DNA of 64,000 nucleotides from contig DYSP01000005.1 of assembly GCA_020718185.1 (NCBI GenBank), forward strand, positions 1-64,000. Direction: 5' to 3'. Made by a program: the position numbers and the translations under genes. Numbering within the stretch: position 1 is the stretch's first letter; every line of letters begins with the position of its first letter. This DNA is from Candidatus Odyssella sp. (lineage in GTDB: Bacteria; Pseudomonadota; Alphaproteobacteria; Paracaedibacterales; Paracaedibacteraceae). This document shows positions 8,659-16,540 of the stretch, piece after piece. The notes under the pieces are model-generated. The model ran no database searches and had not been told where the DNA came from. It worked only from the letters and a program-made list of their open reading frames with translations.

Positions 8659-8800
8659 GACGCCGTTGCATAATAAGATATTTTGAGATGATTAACGTAT
8701 CAAGAGAACCGCAAAACCGGAGTTTACTTTATGTAAATGAGGATTTGAGGATCGCATTGATACTGTTAAGGGCTCAAAAGAACCATTATGCAACGGCGTC
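8659..8800. mobile_element. 142-bp MITE in the rplS 3' region
   Basis: The ends are a perfect 16-bp inverted repeat, GACGCCGTTGCATAAT, and similarity continues imperfectly for about 20 more bases on each side (TTTTGAG, TTAAC). There is no coding capacity. The target duplication is unclear. The ends resemble those at 4062 and 18915 and look like terminal repeats of an insertion-sequence family whose transposase is not in this window. Confidence 0.75.
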
Positions 8801-8816
8801 AGAGTATAGAATAGTT

Positions 8817-9191
8817 TTATTTAGCAACTGTTTTGCGTTGACGTTCAGCAATACGAGCGCGTTTACCAGTACGTGTACGAAGATAGTACAATTTTGCACG
8901 GCGAACACGACCAAAGCGGATAACTTCAACAGTAATGTTTGGAGAATAGAGTTGAAACACACGTTCCACCCCTTCACCTGAAGAAAGCTTGCGAACGCGG
9001 AAAGTGGAACGAATACCAGCATTACGACGGCCAATAACGACACCTTCATAAAGCTGTGTACGAGTTCGTTCTCCTTCAACAACTTTCACATGCACACGAA
9101 CTGAATCGCCTGCTTGAAAGTCGGGGATTTTCTTTTCTTCTGCAAGTTTTTGCAGCTGTTCTTGCTCAATTTGTTGCAACAGATTCATCAT
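8817..9191 (-). CDS. rplS: 50S ribosomal protein L19
   Basis: A 124-residue L19 with the characteristic [15 protein letters not shown] and [16 protein letters not shown] segments. L19 sits at the 30S-50S interface. AGGAG precedes the start, and two tandem ATG codons (9189-9191 and 9186-9188) are both possible. It is the last gene of the ffh-rpsP-rimM-trmD-rplS operon, 6 bp after trmD. Confidence 0.97.
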   Translation of the reverse strand: MMNLLQQIEQEQLQKLAEEKKIPDFQAGDSVRVHVKVVEGERTRTQLYEGVVIGRRNAGIRSTFRVRKLSSGEGVERVFQLYSPNITVEVIRFGRVRRAKLYYLRTRTGKRARIAERQRKTVAK

Positions 9192-9197
9192 TAACTC

Positions 9198-9911
9198 CTA
9201 ATATTTATTTTTTTCGATGTACGTTTCCCATAAATCTGGGCGACGTACTTGAGTTATTTTTTCTGCTTGATCCTGCCGCCATTGTGCGATTTTTTGATGA
9301 TCGCCAGAGAGCAGTACCTCTGGCACGATCTTATTTTTCCAGGATTGTGGTTTTGTATAGTGCGGATACTCTAACAGCCCATTTTCAAAGCTTTCATGTG
9401 CCAAAGATTCCTGTTTTCCAATAACACCAGGAACCAATCGCGCACAAACATCTAATAAAACAAGAGCCGGTATCTCACCACCAGTTAAAATATAATCTCC
9501 TATGCTGATTTCTTCAAGCTCTTTTGTATCAAGAATGCGTTGATCAACACCTTCAAAGCGACCACAAAGCAACACTACCCCCGAAAAATTACTCACGAGG
9601 TGCCGAGCATAGCTTTGTGTTAAGGATTTTCCACGTGGACTAAGATAAATTAACTTGCGACCTGATTGCCGAGAAATCCCCTCTTCCATCGCTTGATCAA
9701 CCACTTCAGCTTTTAGAACCATTCCTGGTCCGCCACCATAAGGGGTGTCATCAACAGTGGCATGTTTATCGGTAGCATGGTCGCGAATCTGAATCGTATC
9801 TAGCTTCCACAGACCATTTCGCAATCCATTTCCAAGAATAGAACAACCCAAAGGCCCTGGAAACATTTCAGGAAAAAGAGTAACCACCGTCGCATACCAA
9901 GGATTATGCAT
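9198..9911 (-). CDS. trmD: tRNA (guanine-N1)-methyltransferase, m1G37
   Basis: Methylates G37 next to the anticodon of tRNAs to prevent +1 frameshifting. The 237-residue protein shows the SPOUT trefoil-knot signatures GRFEGVDQR and SIGDYILTGGE, and TLFPEMF near the N-terminus. It lies between rimM (8-bp gap) and rplS (6-bp gap) in the classical operon. Confidence 0.97.
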   Translation of the reverse strand: MHNPWYATVVTLFPEMFPGPLGCSILGNGLRNGLWKLDTIQIRDHATDKHATVDDTPYGGGPGMVLKAEVVDQAMEEGISRQSGRKLIYLSPRGKSLTQSYARHLVSNFSGVVLLCGRFEGVDQRILDTKELEEISIGDYILTGGEIPALVLLDVCARLVPGVIGKQESLAHESFENGLLEYPHYTKPQSWKNKIVPEVLLSGDHQKIAQWRQDQAEKITQVRRPDLWETYIEKNKY

Positions 9912-9919
9912 TCTGAATG

Positions 9920-10468
9920 CTAAACTTTACTATCAAGCAAAAACACTGGATCAATTGTCACGATCTTTGCTTTTACATCCACAACTGGAATGGCTTGTTT
10001 TGTAAATGGAATACTAAATATCTGACCAGCATTCACTTTAATGTCAAAAAAATCACCTGCTCCATGATTATGAACGGCATAAATAACACCAATGGACACA
10101 CCATCTTTATCAATCACGGCCAGGCCAATCAGATCAGCATAGTAAAACTCTTCTTCATCTTCCAAGAGTGGAAGATCATCACGGCTCACGTATAACTTGG
10201 TACCACGTAATTTTTCTGCATCATTACGTGTTACAACACCTTCGACTGCAATAACAGCTGATTGCGAGCTAGACATTGAAAGAAGGCGATATTTAAAAAC
10301 CACCCCGTTTTGATCTTTTAACAATTTATAATGAGAAATGTCAGAAGAATGTGCTGTAAAAGTTTTGATTTTTACCGCCCCCTTAAGGCCATAAGGTGAC
10401 GTAATTTCTGCAAGGCAAATTAAAGAAGAACCAGAGTCTTTCTCTTGAAGTCTATTATTATTATTCAA
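9920..10468 (-). CDS. rimM: Ribosome maturation factor RimM
   Basis: A 182-residue 16S rRNA processing factor that binds S19 in the 30S head. The N-terminal RimM domain shows ITSPYGLKGAVKIKTFT, and a PRC-barrel domain follows from about residue 95 (EFYYADLIGLAV). The only suitable start is TTG at 10468, with AGAGG about 9 bp upstream; no ATG lies before the conserved domain. Confidence 0.93.
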   Translation of the reverse strand: MNNNNRLQEKDSGSSLICLAEITSPYGLKGAVKIKTFTAHSSDISHYKLLKDQNGVVFKYRLLSMSSSQSAVIAVEGVVTRNDAEKLRGTKLYVSRDDLPLLEDEEEFYYADLIGLAVIDKDGVSIGVIYAVHNHGAGDFFDIKVNAGQIFSIPFTKQAIPVVDVKAKIVTIDPVFLLDSKV

Positions 10469-10492
10469 TTGAGAAAGCCTCTGGTTTAAAAT

Positions 10493-10861
10493 TTACGCTT
10501 GTTCTTGCGCTTCAGCTGCTGCTGCCTTTGCCGCTGCTTCTGCTTTTAAACGTTCTTGAGCTTTTTTCTTTGGAAGATTTTTCAAAGTTAATTCACGCTT
10601 TGCAACTGGTTCGACAACGCCCATATTTGCCAAAAATGAGTTAACACGATCTGTTGGTTGTGCGCCTACAGAAAGCCAATACTGCGCACGTTCTTTATTA
10701 ATAACCAGATGTTCTGCATTGCCTTGTTCTAACAATGGATTGTAGGTACCAATTTTTTCAACAAAACGGCCATCACGCGGGCTAGCTGCATCTGCAACCA
10801 CGACACGATAAAATGGGCGCTTTTTAGACCCACCGCGAGCCAAACGAATTTTCAAAGCCAT
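10493..10861 (-). CDS. rpsP: 30S ribosomal protein S16
   Basis: Starts at the ATG at 10861 ([11 protein letters not shown]) with GGAGA upstream; a TTG five codons earlier overlaps the ribosome-binding site. The 122-residue protein has the S16 signature [12 protein letters not shown] and [12 protein letters not shown], with an Ala/Glu-rich C-terminal extension (about residues 100-122) common in alphaproteobacteria. Confidence 0.97.
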   Translation of the reverse strand: MALKIRLARGGSKKRPFYRVVVADAASPRDGRFVEKIGTYNPLLEQGNAEHLVINKERAQYWLSVGAQPTDRVNSFLANMGVVEPVAKRELTLKNLPKKKAQERLKAEAAAKAAAAEAQEQA

Positions 10862-10916
10862 GACAAATGTCTCCAATTAAAATACTTATTTTACTATCAT
10901 CTACAGCAGAATTCAT

Positions 10917-10957
10917 AAATTCTCAATAAAAAACTGCTTTTATTGAGAATTTTTTTA
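10917..10957. terminator. Long hairpin between ffh and rpsP
   Basis: A perfect 15-bp AT-rich stem (10917-10931 with 10938-10952) and a 6-nt loop, followed on the plus strand by T. On the operon strand (minus) it is preceded by a run of A and followed only by ATTTATG, so as a terminator it would work poorly. It may lower read-through from ffh into rpsP or stabilise the processed mRNA. Confidence 0.5.
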
Positions 10958-10972
10958 GAAACTCTATCTTTG

Positions 10973-12322
10973 TTACCTTCCGAGCAACCCTTTTAAGCCG
11001 CTCCGCATGAGCCCTTTTTGACCCATTTTTCCCATCTTTTTCATCATCTGTTGCATTTGTTCAAATTGCTTTATCAGCTTATTGACATCTTGCACTTGCA
11101 CCCCAGATCCAGTGGCGATACGTTTACGTCTTGAGCCATTCAATAACTTAGGGTCTTTGCGTTCTTTTTTTGTCATTGATTGGATAATCGCAATTTGACG
11201 CTTTAAAACGCCATCATCCATTCCCACCTTATCAATTTGATCCTTGATACGACCCACACCAGGCAGCATGCCAAACAAGCTGGACATCCCCCCCATTTTC
11301 ATCATGCTTTCGATTTGTTTAGCCATGTCATTAAGATCAAAATTTCCTTTTTGCATCTTTTTGGCCATACGTTCAGCTTCGTCTTGATCCACCACTGACG
11401 CGGCTCGTTCAACCAAACTAACAATGTCACCCATATCCAAAATACGGCTAGCAATTCGCTCTGGTTGAAAAATTTCTAACTGATCAAGCTTTTCACCAAC
11501 ACCCATAAATTTAATAGGACAACCAGTCACCGCCCGCATCGATAAGGCAGCACCCCCGCGTGCATCGCCGTCTAGTCGTGTCAAGATAATCCCTGTCACA
11601 CCGATTTGTTCATTAAAAGCTTTGGCAATTGTAACCGCATCTTGCCCAGTCATCGCGTCTGCCACCAAAAATGTTTCAACAGGTGTCGAAAGTTTTTTGA
11701 TCGCAGAAACTTCTTCCATTAATACGTCATCAATGTGCAGGCGCCCGGCCGTATCCAAGATTAAAACATCAATTCCTTGTGCCCTGGCAAGTTGTAAAGC
11801 ACGTTCAGTGATCTGAAGGGGTTTTTCATTAGCAATAATAGGAACAGTGGCAACATCAAGTTGCTGACCCAGCATTTCTAATTGTTGTTGAGCCGCAGGA
11901 CGATAAATATCCAGCGACGCCATCATCACTTTTTTCTTTTGTGTATTGGTAATATACTTGGCAAGTTTGCCCGATGATGTGGTTTTTCCTGACCCTTGCA
12001 ACCCCACCATTAAAATAACAGCAGGGGGTACGGCAGCCAGATTTAATTCTTCTGCTGCACCACCCAACATCTCAGTTAGATGATCTTGAACAATCTTAAC
12101 AACCATTTGACCAGGACTGATACTTTTGATGATATCTTGGCCAATTGCTTTTTCTCGAACTGACTCAATAAATTGCTTCACAACCGGCAAAGCCACATCT
12201 GCTTCAAGAAGAGCAATCCTCACTTCACGCAGCGCCGCCGTGACATCTTCCTCACTTAAGGCACCACGGTTTCTTATTTTGTCCAAAATGCCAGTGAGTT
12301 TAGAAGAGAGTGATTGAAACAT
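10973..12322 (-). CDS. ffh: Signal recognition particle protein Ffh
   Basis: The GTPase that binds signal sequences of nascent inner-membrane proteins together with 4.5S RNA. The 449 residues comprise an N-domain helical bundle, a G-domain with VGLQGSGKTT, LDIYRPAAQQQLE, DTAGRLH and LTRLDGDARGGAA, and a Met-rich M-domain at the C-terminus (repeated QMM/KMGKMG). Length is normal. It is the promoter-proximal gene of the operon running to rplS; tRNA-Arg lies upstream on the same strand. Confidence 0.97.
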   Translation of the reverse strand: MFQSLSSKLTGILDKIRNRGALSEEDVTAALREVRIALLEADVALPVVKQFIESVREKAIGQDIIKSISPGQMVVKIVQDHLTEMLGGAAEELNLAAVPPAVILMVGLQGSGKTTSSGKLAKYITNTQKKKVMMASLDIYRPAAQQQLEMLGQQLDVATVPIIANEKPLQITERALQLARAQGIDVLILDTAGRLHIDDVLMEEVSAIKKLSTPVETFLVADAMTGQDAVTIAKAFNEQIGVTGIILTRLDGDARGGAALSMRAVTGCPIKFMGVGEKLDQLEIFQPERIASRILDMGDIVSLVERAASVVDQDEAERMAKKMQKGNFDLNDMAKQIESMMKMGGMSSLFGMLPGVGRIKDQIDKVGMDDGVLKRQIAIIQSMTKKERKDPKLLNGSRRKRIATGSGVQVQDVNKLIKQFEQMQQMMKKMGKMGQKGLMRSGLKGLLGR

Positions 12323-12369
12323 TCAATTAGAACCTTTTCGGTGGGAGGCTTCCACATTTAAAACGATAA

Positions 12370-12446
12370 TGGCGCGCCCAGGAGGATTCGAACCCCCGAC
12401 CTGCGGCTTAGAAGGCCGTTGCTCTATCCAGCTGAGCTATGGGCGC
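12370..12446 (-). tRNA. tRNA-Arg(UCU)
   Basis: On the minus strand: acceptor GCGCCCA/TGGGCGC, D-arm AGCTCAGCTGGATAGAGC, anticodon loop CTTCTAA (anticodon TCT), T-arm GGGGGTTCGAATCCTCC, discriminator G and encoded CCA. It has 77 nt with a standard fold; pair 27-43 is A-C. Confidence 0.95.
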
Positions 12447-12613
12447 ACACTACGATTATTAGCGAAAATGCCTCTATAAATGCAAGTACATTTTCGAATA
12501 AAAAAACACAGATTCATCTTCAAAAATTGTTTTTTACTAGATTTCTGAAAATAATCTCTGTAAAAAGAAAGGTATGATTATTAATAAAATTTTAACTTTC
12601 TGATCCATTATAA

Positions 12614-13351
12614 ATGAGCACTGACACCTCAAAAGATCAATCTACAAGCGATATTCCGCGCCATATTGCGATTGTTATGGACGGCAACGGACGCTGGGCA
12701 TTAAGACGCGGACTTCCAACAATTGCAGGGCACAAGGCTGGCGCAGAAACATTAAAAACGATTTGTAAAGAAGCAGATCAGCTTGGTGTACGCTACTTAA
12801 CTGTCTACACCTTTTCCACAGAAAATTGGTCTCGTCCAACATCTTGGGTTCAAGAACTGATGGACTTACTGAAGTATTATCTTAAGTTTGAGCTTAAAGA
12901 TTTGATCAAAAACAATGTTTGCCTTCATGTCATTGGTGATAATAAAAACATTTCAGGTGACATTCGCGAACTTTTAGACGCAGCAATTGAAAAAACAAAA
13001 AAAAATACCGGTATCAACCTTATTATTGCTTTAAGCTATGGTGGACGGGATGAAATTGTGCATGCCGCTAAAACAATTGCTCAAAAAGTACAAGATAAAC
13101 ACATTACTCTTGATGAAATTAATGAAACTTTTTTTAGTGAAAACCTTTATACATCTGCGTTTCCTGATCCAGACTTATTTATTCGGCCAGGGGAAGAACT
13201 TAGGATTAGTAATTTCCTTCTTTGGCAGATTGCGTATGCTGAGCTTTATTTCACAAAAAAATTATGGCCAGATTTTGATGCTGACGACCTAAAAGAAGCA
13301 ATTGATGATTATCGAAACAGAGAACGACGGTATGGCACAACAGTTGGCTGA
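12614..13351 (+). CDS. uppS: Undecaprenyl diphosphate synthase
   Basis: A cis-prenyltransferase that makes the C55 carrier for peptidoglycan and LPS. The 245 residues show HIAIVMDGNGRWA, GHKAGAETLK, YTFSTENWSRP and the C-terminal RISNFLLWQIAYAELYF. The diphosphate-binding motif usually written RTSGE or RTGGE reads RPGEE here. The gene contains an A9 run (12997-13005) but stays in frame. It is the first gene of the long envelope operon and overlaps the start of cdsA. Confidence 0.95.
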   Translation: MSTDTSKDQSTSDIPRHIAIVMDGNGRWALRRGLPTIAGHKAGAETLKTICKEADQLGVRYLTVYTFSTENWSRPTSWVQELMDLLKYYLKFELKDLIKNNVCLHVIGDNKNISGDIRELLDAAIEKTKKNTGINLIIALSYGGRDEIVHAAKTIAQKVQDKHITLDEINETFFSENLYTSAFPDPDLFIRPGEELRISNFLLWQIAYAELYFTKKLWPDFDADDLKEAIDDYRNRERRYGTTVG

Positions 13352-14141
13352 CAAACAATTTTCCAACCAAACGTTAAGAATTTTAAGTGCATTAGCTTTA
13401 ATTCCTATTGTTGTAACACTTATAAAATTGGGATCTCCTTATTTTGATATACTCGCCATTGGCGTTGCGTTCATGCTGATCAATGAATGGTCACGAATGT
13501 CGATAAAAACCCAACTAACACCTTTTCCGTATTTAATTTGCATCTTAACTTTAGGCATTCTTTATTTTGATTTTTCTTTAAAAAAATATCTTCAATATAT
13601 GTTAAGCACTTTGTTATTATTTTCCATTTTTCATTTTACCCAACGCCGTCTAGTCAAAGATTTTATTTTCCATGTTATTGGTCTTTTTTATATTTCATGG
13701 TCAATATATCTAATTCTTTATTTTATCCATGAAGGCCTAACTCTATATTTCATTTGGATTTTAGCCGTTGTTTGGGCATCTGATACAGGCGCCTATTTTG
13801 TTGGTAAAAATTGGGGCGGACCAAAACTTGCACCTAACATTAGTCCTAACAAAACTTGGTCTGGTTTCATTGGTGGGATTATTGCTTCGATGATTATTGG
13901 CACGAGTTTAGGTTATTATTTGCAAGATTTATATAGCAGCTGGATACAGATGGCTGCTGTTTCATTCTACTTATCGTTTATGAGTCATCTGGGTGATCTT
14001 CTTGAATCTATTGTTAAGCGTTACTTTAAAGTCAAGGATTCGGGCTGTCTTATTCCTGGACATGGTGGACTTTTAGATCGATTAGATAGCACTCTTCTGG
14101 CATCATTTGCTGCTGGATTACTTTTGTTATTAGGAATTTAG
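13332..14141 (+). CDS. cdsA: Phosphatidate cytidylyltransferase
   Basis: Makes CDP-diacylglycerol for phospholipid synthesis in the inner membrane. A multi-spanning protein with the family signature in the C-terminal half: SDTGAYFVGKNWGG, ISPNKTWSGFIGG and KDSGCLIPGHGGLLDRLDS. I chose the ATG at 13332 (269 residues), which overlaps the end of uppS by 20 bp; an earlier in-frame start at 13302 is possible. dxr begins 4 bp downstream. Confidence 0.93.
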   Translation: MAQQLADKQFSNQTLRILSALALIPIVVTLIKLGSPYFDILAIGVAFMLINEWSRMSIKTQLTPFPYLICILTLGILYFDFSLKKYLQYMLSTLLLFSIFHFTQRRLVKDFIFHVIGLFYISWSIYLILYFIHEGLTLYFIWILAVVWASDTGAYFVGKNWGGPKLAPNISPNKTWSGFIGGIIASMIIGTSLGYYLQDLYSSWIQMAAVSFYLSFMSHLGDLLESIVKRYFKVKDSGCLIPGHGGLLDRLDSTLLASFAAGLLLLLGI

Positions 14142-14145
14142 ATAA

Positions 14146-15312
14146 ATGTCTCTCGTGCAAAAAATTTCTATTTTTGGTGCTACAGGCTCTATTGGTACAA
14201 GCACTCTGGCATTGATTTTTGCAAATCCTTCGGCTTATGAAGTCATCGCGATTACGGCTGAAAAAAATGTTAAAGAGCTAGCTAAAATTGCTTTAAAAAC
14301 CAAAGCAAAATATGCAGTAATCGCCGATAAAAGTCTCCATCAGACTTTACAAAACTTATTGCAAGGAGCAAAAACGATTGCCCTATCCGGTCGCGATGGT
14401 CTTCTTGAAGCGGCAAAAATCCACGTTGACATAGTTGTTTCAGCTGTGGTGGGATTAGCGGGACTAGAAGTCACCTATGCCGCCATTCCTTATTGCAAAA
14501 AGTTGGCGCTTGCTAATAAAGAATCAATTGTTGCGGCTGGAGAGCAAATTCTTTCTTTAGCCCACCAACATGGCACAAAAATTTTACCTGTTGATTCGGA
14601 ACATAGTGCTATTTTTCAAGTTTTTGAAGAAACAAATCGAGCACATCTTCACAAACTTATTCTTACAGCCTCGGGCGGTCCTTTTCGTCAATTACCTGCC
14701 GCAGAATTTGCCCATATCAGTGTAGAAAAGGCGCTCAAACATCCAAATTGGAAAATGGGGGCTAAAATCACCATTGATTGCGCAACCCTCGCCAACAAAG
14801 GCCTAGAGTTAATCGAAGCAGCTTTGCTTTTTAATGTTCCAGCTGATCAAATTGACGTCGTTGTCCATCCAGAATCAATCATTCACTCGTTGGTTGCCTA
14901 TCAAGACGGGTCAACTTTAGCGCAGCTTGGCATGCCAGATATGCGGACAGCCATTTCTTATGCCCTTAGTTGGCCTAACAGATGTGCTACATCGGTTCAA
15001 CCATTGAATTTAGCCGACATTAGAAATTTGTCGTTTGAGGCACCAGATTTAGAACGTTTCCCCGCTCTTAGATTAGCGAGAGAATCATTGATAAGAGGTC
15101 AAACTCAACGAATTATTTTTAATACAGCAAACGAAATCGCCGTTGATCACTTTTTAAACGGAACAATTTCTTTTATGGGAATTTCGAAAATTATTGAACA
15201 ATTATTAGAAAAAACATCATCAAAACCACTTTCAACAATTGAGGATATCGTTGATTTTGATCAACAATTACGCCTTAAGACAAAAGAAATGATTACTCAA
15301 ATTACATTTTAA
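14146..15312 (+). CDS. dxr: 1-deoxy-D-xylulose 5-phosphate reductoisomerase
   Basis: First committed step of the MEP isoprenoid pathway, supplying UppS with IPP. The 388-residue protein has the NADPH-binding GATGSIGTSTL, the metal-binding DSEHSAIFQ, the loop TASGGPFR, and HPNWKMGAKITIDCATLANKGLE. Normal length. Confidence 0.96.
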   Translation: MSLVQKISIFGATGSIGTSTLALIFANPSAYEVIAITAEKNVKELAKIALKTKAKYAVIADKSLHQTLQNLLQGAKTIALSGRDGLLEAAKIHVDIVVSAVVGLAGLEVTYAAIPYCKKLALANKESIVAAGEQILSLAHQHGTKILPVDSEHSAIFQVFEETNRAHLHKLILTASGGPFRQLPAAEFAHISVEKALKHPNWKMGAKITIDCATLANKGLELIEAALLFNVPADQIDVVVHPESIIHSLVAYQDGSTLAQLGMPDMRTAISYALSWPNRCATSVQPLNLADIRNLSFEAPDLERFPALRLARESLIRGQTQRIIFNTANEIAVDHFLNGTISFMGISKIIEQLLEKTSSKPLSTIEDIVDFDQQLRLKTKEMITQITF

Positions 15313-15385
15313 TTAAAATCACCATTTTAAACTGATTAACAATCGGTTAAGGTGTGATAATGCTAATAGTTCAAAAGGATTTTTT

Positions 15386-16525
15386 ATGTCCCACTTGCTT
15401 GGAAATATCACAGAGTATGTCATACCTTTTCTTATTGTTTTAACGATTCTTGTTTTTATCCATGAGCTTGGCCATTATTTAGTGGCTCGTTGGAATGGCG
15501 TTAAAATTGATGTTTTCTCTATAGGATTTGGTCCAGAAATTTTTGGATGGACAGACAAAGCCGAAACACGATGGAAATTTAGTCTTATCCCCCTTGGTGG
15601 ATATGTACGTATGTATGGTGATGCCGATGGAAGCAGTCGTGCTGACTCTGCAACGCTTTCACAAATGGAAGAAGCCGAAAAAGCAAAAACTCTCCATGGC
15701 AAAACAGTCGGTCAACGGATGGCTGTTGTTGCAGCGGGGCCAGCAGCCAACTATCTTTTAGCAATTTTCTTGATGGCTGGTATTTTTGCCATAAAAGGCC
15801 AACCGATTATTAACAATCAAATTGGTGATATTGTTCAGGGAAGTGTTGCTGAACATTTAGGTCTAAAAAAAGATGATCGCATCATTAAAATTAACGACAC
15901 AACTGTTAAAACATTTGATGATATTCGAGCGATTGTGCCTGACCTAAAAGGGCAAGCAGTAAAAATAACGGCTGAGCGACCTGATGAAGGCAAATCCACT
16001 TCATCAACAGTGATTATGACTGGAAAAATGGCAACATTGGATGCCACTAGTAAAGAGCTTAAACCAACAACTCATTTAGGCATTCGTCCTGGTGGAATGG
16101 ACTACAAACAACTAAATCCCTTGAATGCTATAAGTCAAGCAGTAACAACAACTTACGTCATGACTGTGGATACCCTCGTTAACATTGGTCAAATGCTAAC
16201 TGGCAATCGATCATCTGATGAATTAGTTGGCATTATTGGCATGGGTGAAATGGCTGGCCAAAGTGCTAAAAGTGGCCTAGTTTCCATTGTCTGGTTCATG
16301 GCTATTTTATCTATTAACTTGGGTCTTGTTAATCTTCTTCCTATTCCCGTATTAGACGGTGGGCATTTGGTTTTTTATACCATTGAAGTTATCCGAGGCA
16401 GGCCTGTTAGTGCAAAAGCCCAAGAAATTTCCTTTATGGTTGGCTTGGCTATTGTTCTTTTTACTATGTTTCTATCAACAAAAAACGATTTAGTCCGGTT
16501 TAATATTTTTAACTGGTTTAATTAA
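15386..16525 (+). CDS. rseP: Site-2 intramembrane protease RseP
   Basis: An inner-membrane zinc metalloprotease of the S2P/M50 family that cleaves transmembrane segments such as anti-sigma factors and remnant signal peptides. Visible are HELGH (zinc ligands) in the first membrane helix, a PDZ domain at about residues 130-210, and NLLPIPVLDGGH, which gives the third zinc ligand. The 379-residue length is typical for a version with one PDZ domain. It directly precedes bamA, the normal alphaproteobacterial order. Confidence 0.94.
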   Translation: MSHLLGNITEYVIPFLIVLTILVFIHELGHYLVARWNGVKIDVFSIGFGPEIFGWTDKAETRWKFSLIPLGGYVRMYGDADGSSRADSATLSQMEEAEKAKTLHGKTVGQRMAVVAAGPAANYLLAIFLMAGIFAIKGQPIINNQIGDIVQGSVAEHLGLKKDDRIIKINDTTVKTFDDIRAIVPDLKGQAVKITAERPDEGKSTSSTVIMTGKMATLDATSKELKPTTHLGIRPGGMDYKQLNPLNAISQAVTTTYVMTVDTLVNIGQMLTGNRSSDELVGIIGMGEMAGQSAKSGLVSIVWFMAILSINLGLVNLLPIPVLDGGHLVFYTIEVIRGRPVSAKAQEISFMVGLAIVLFTMFLSTKNDLVRFNIFNWFN

Positions 16526-16540
16526 TAAAGGTTTGTGACA

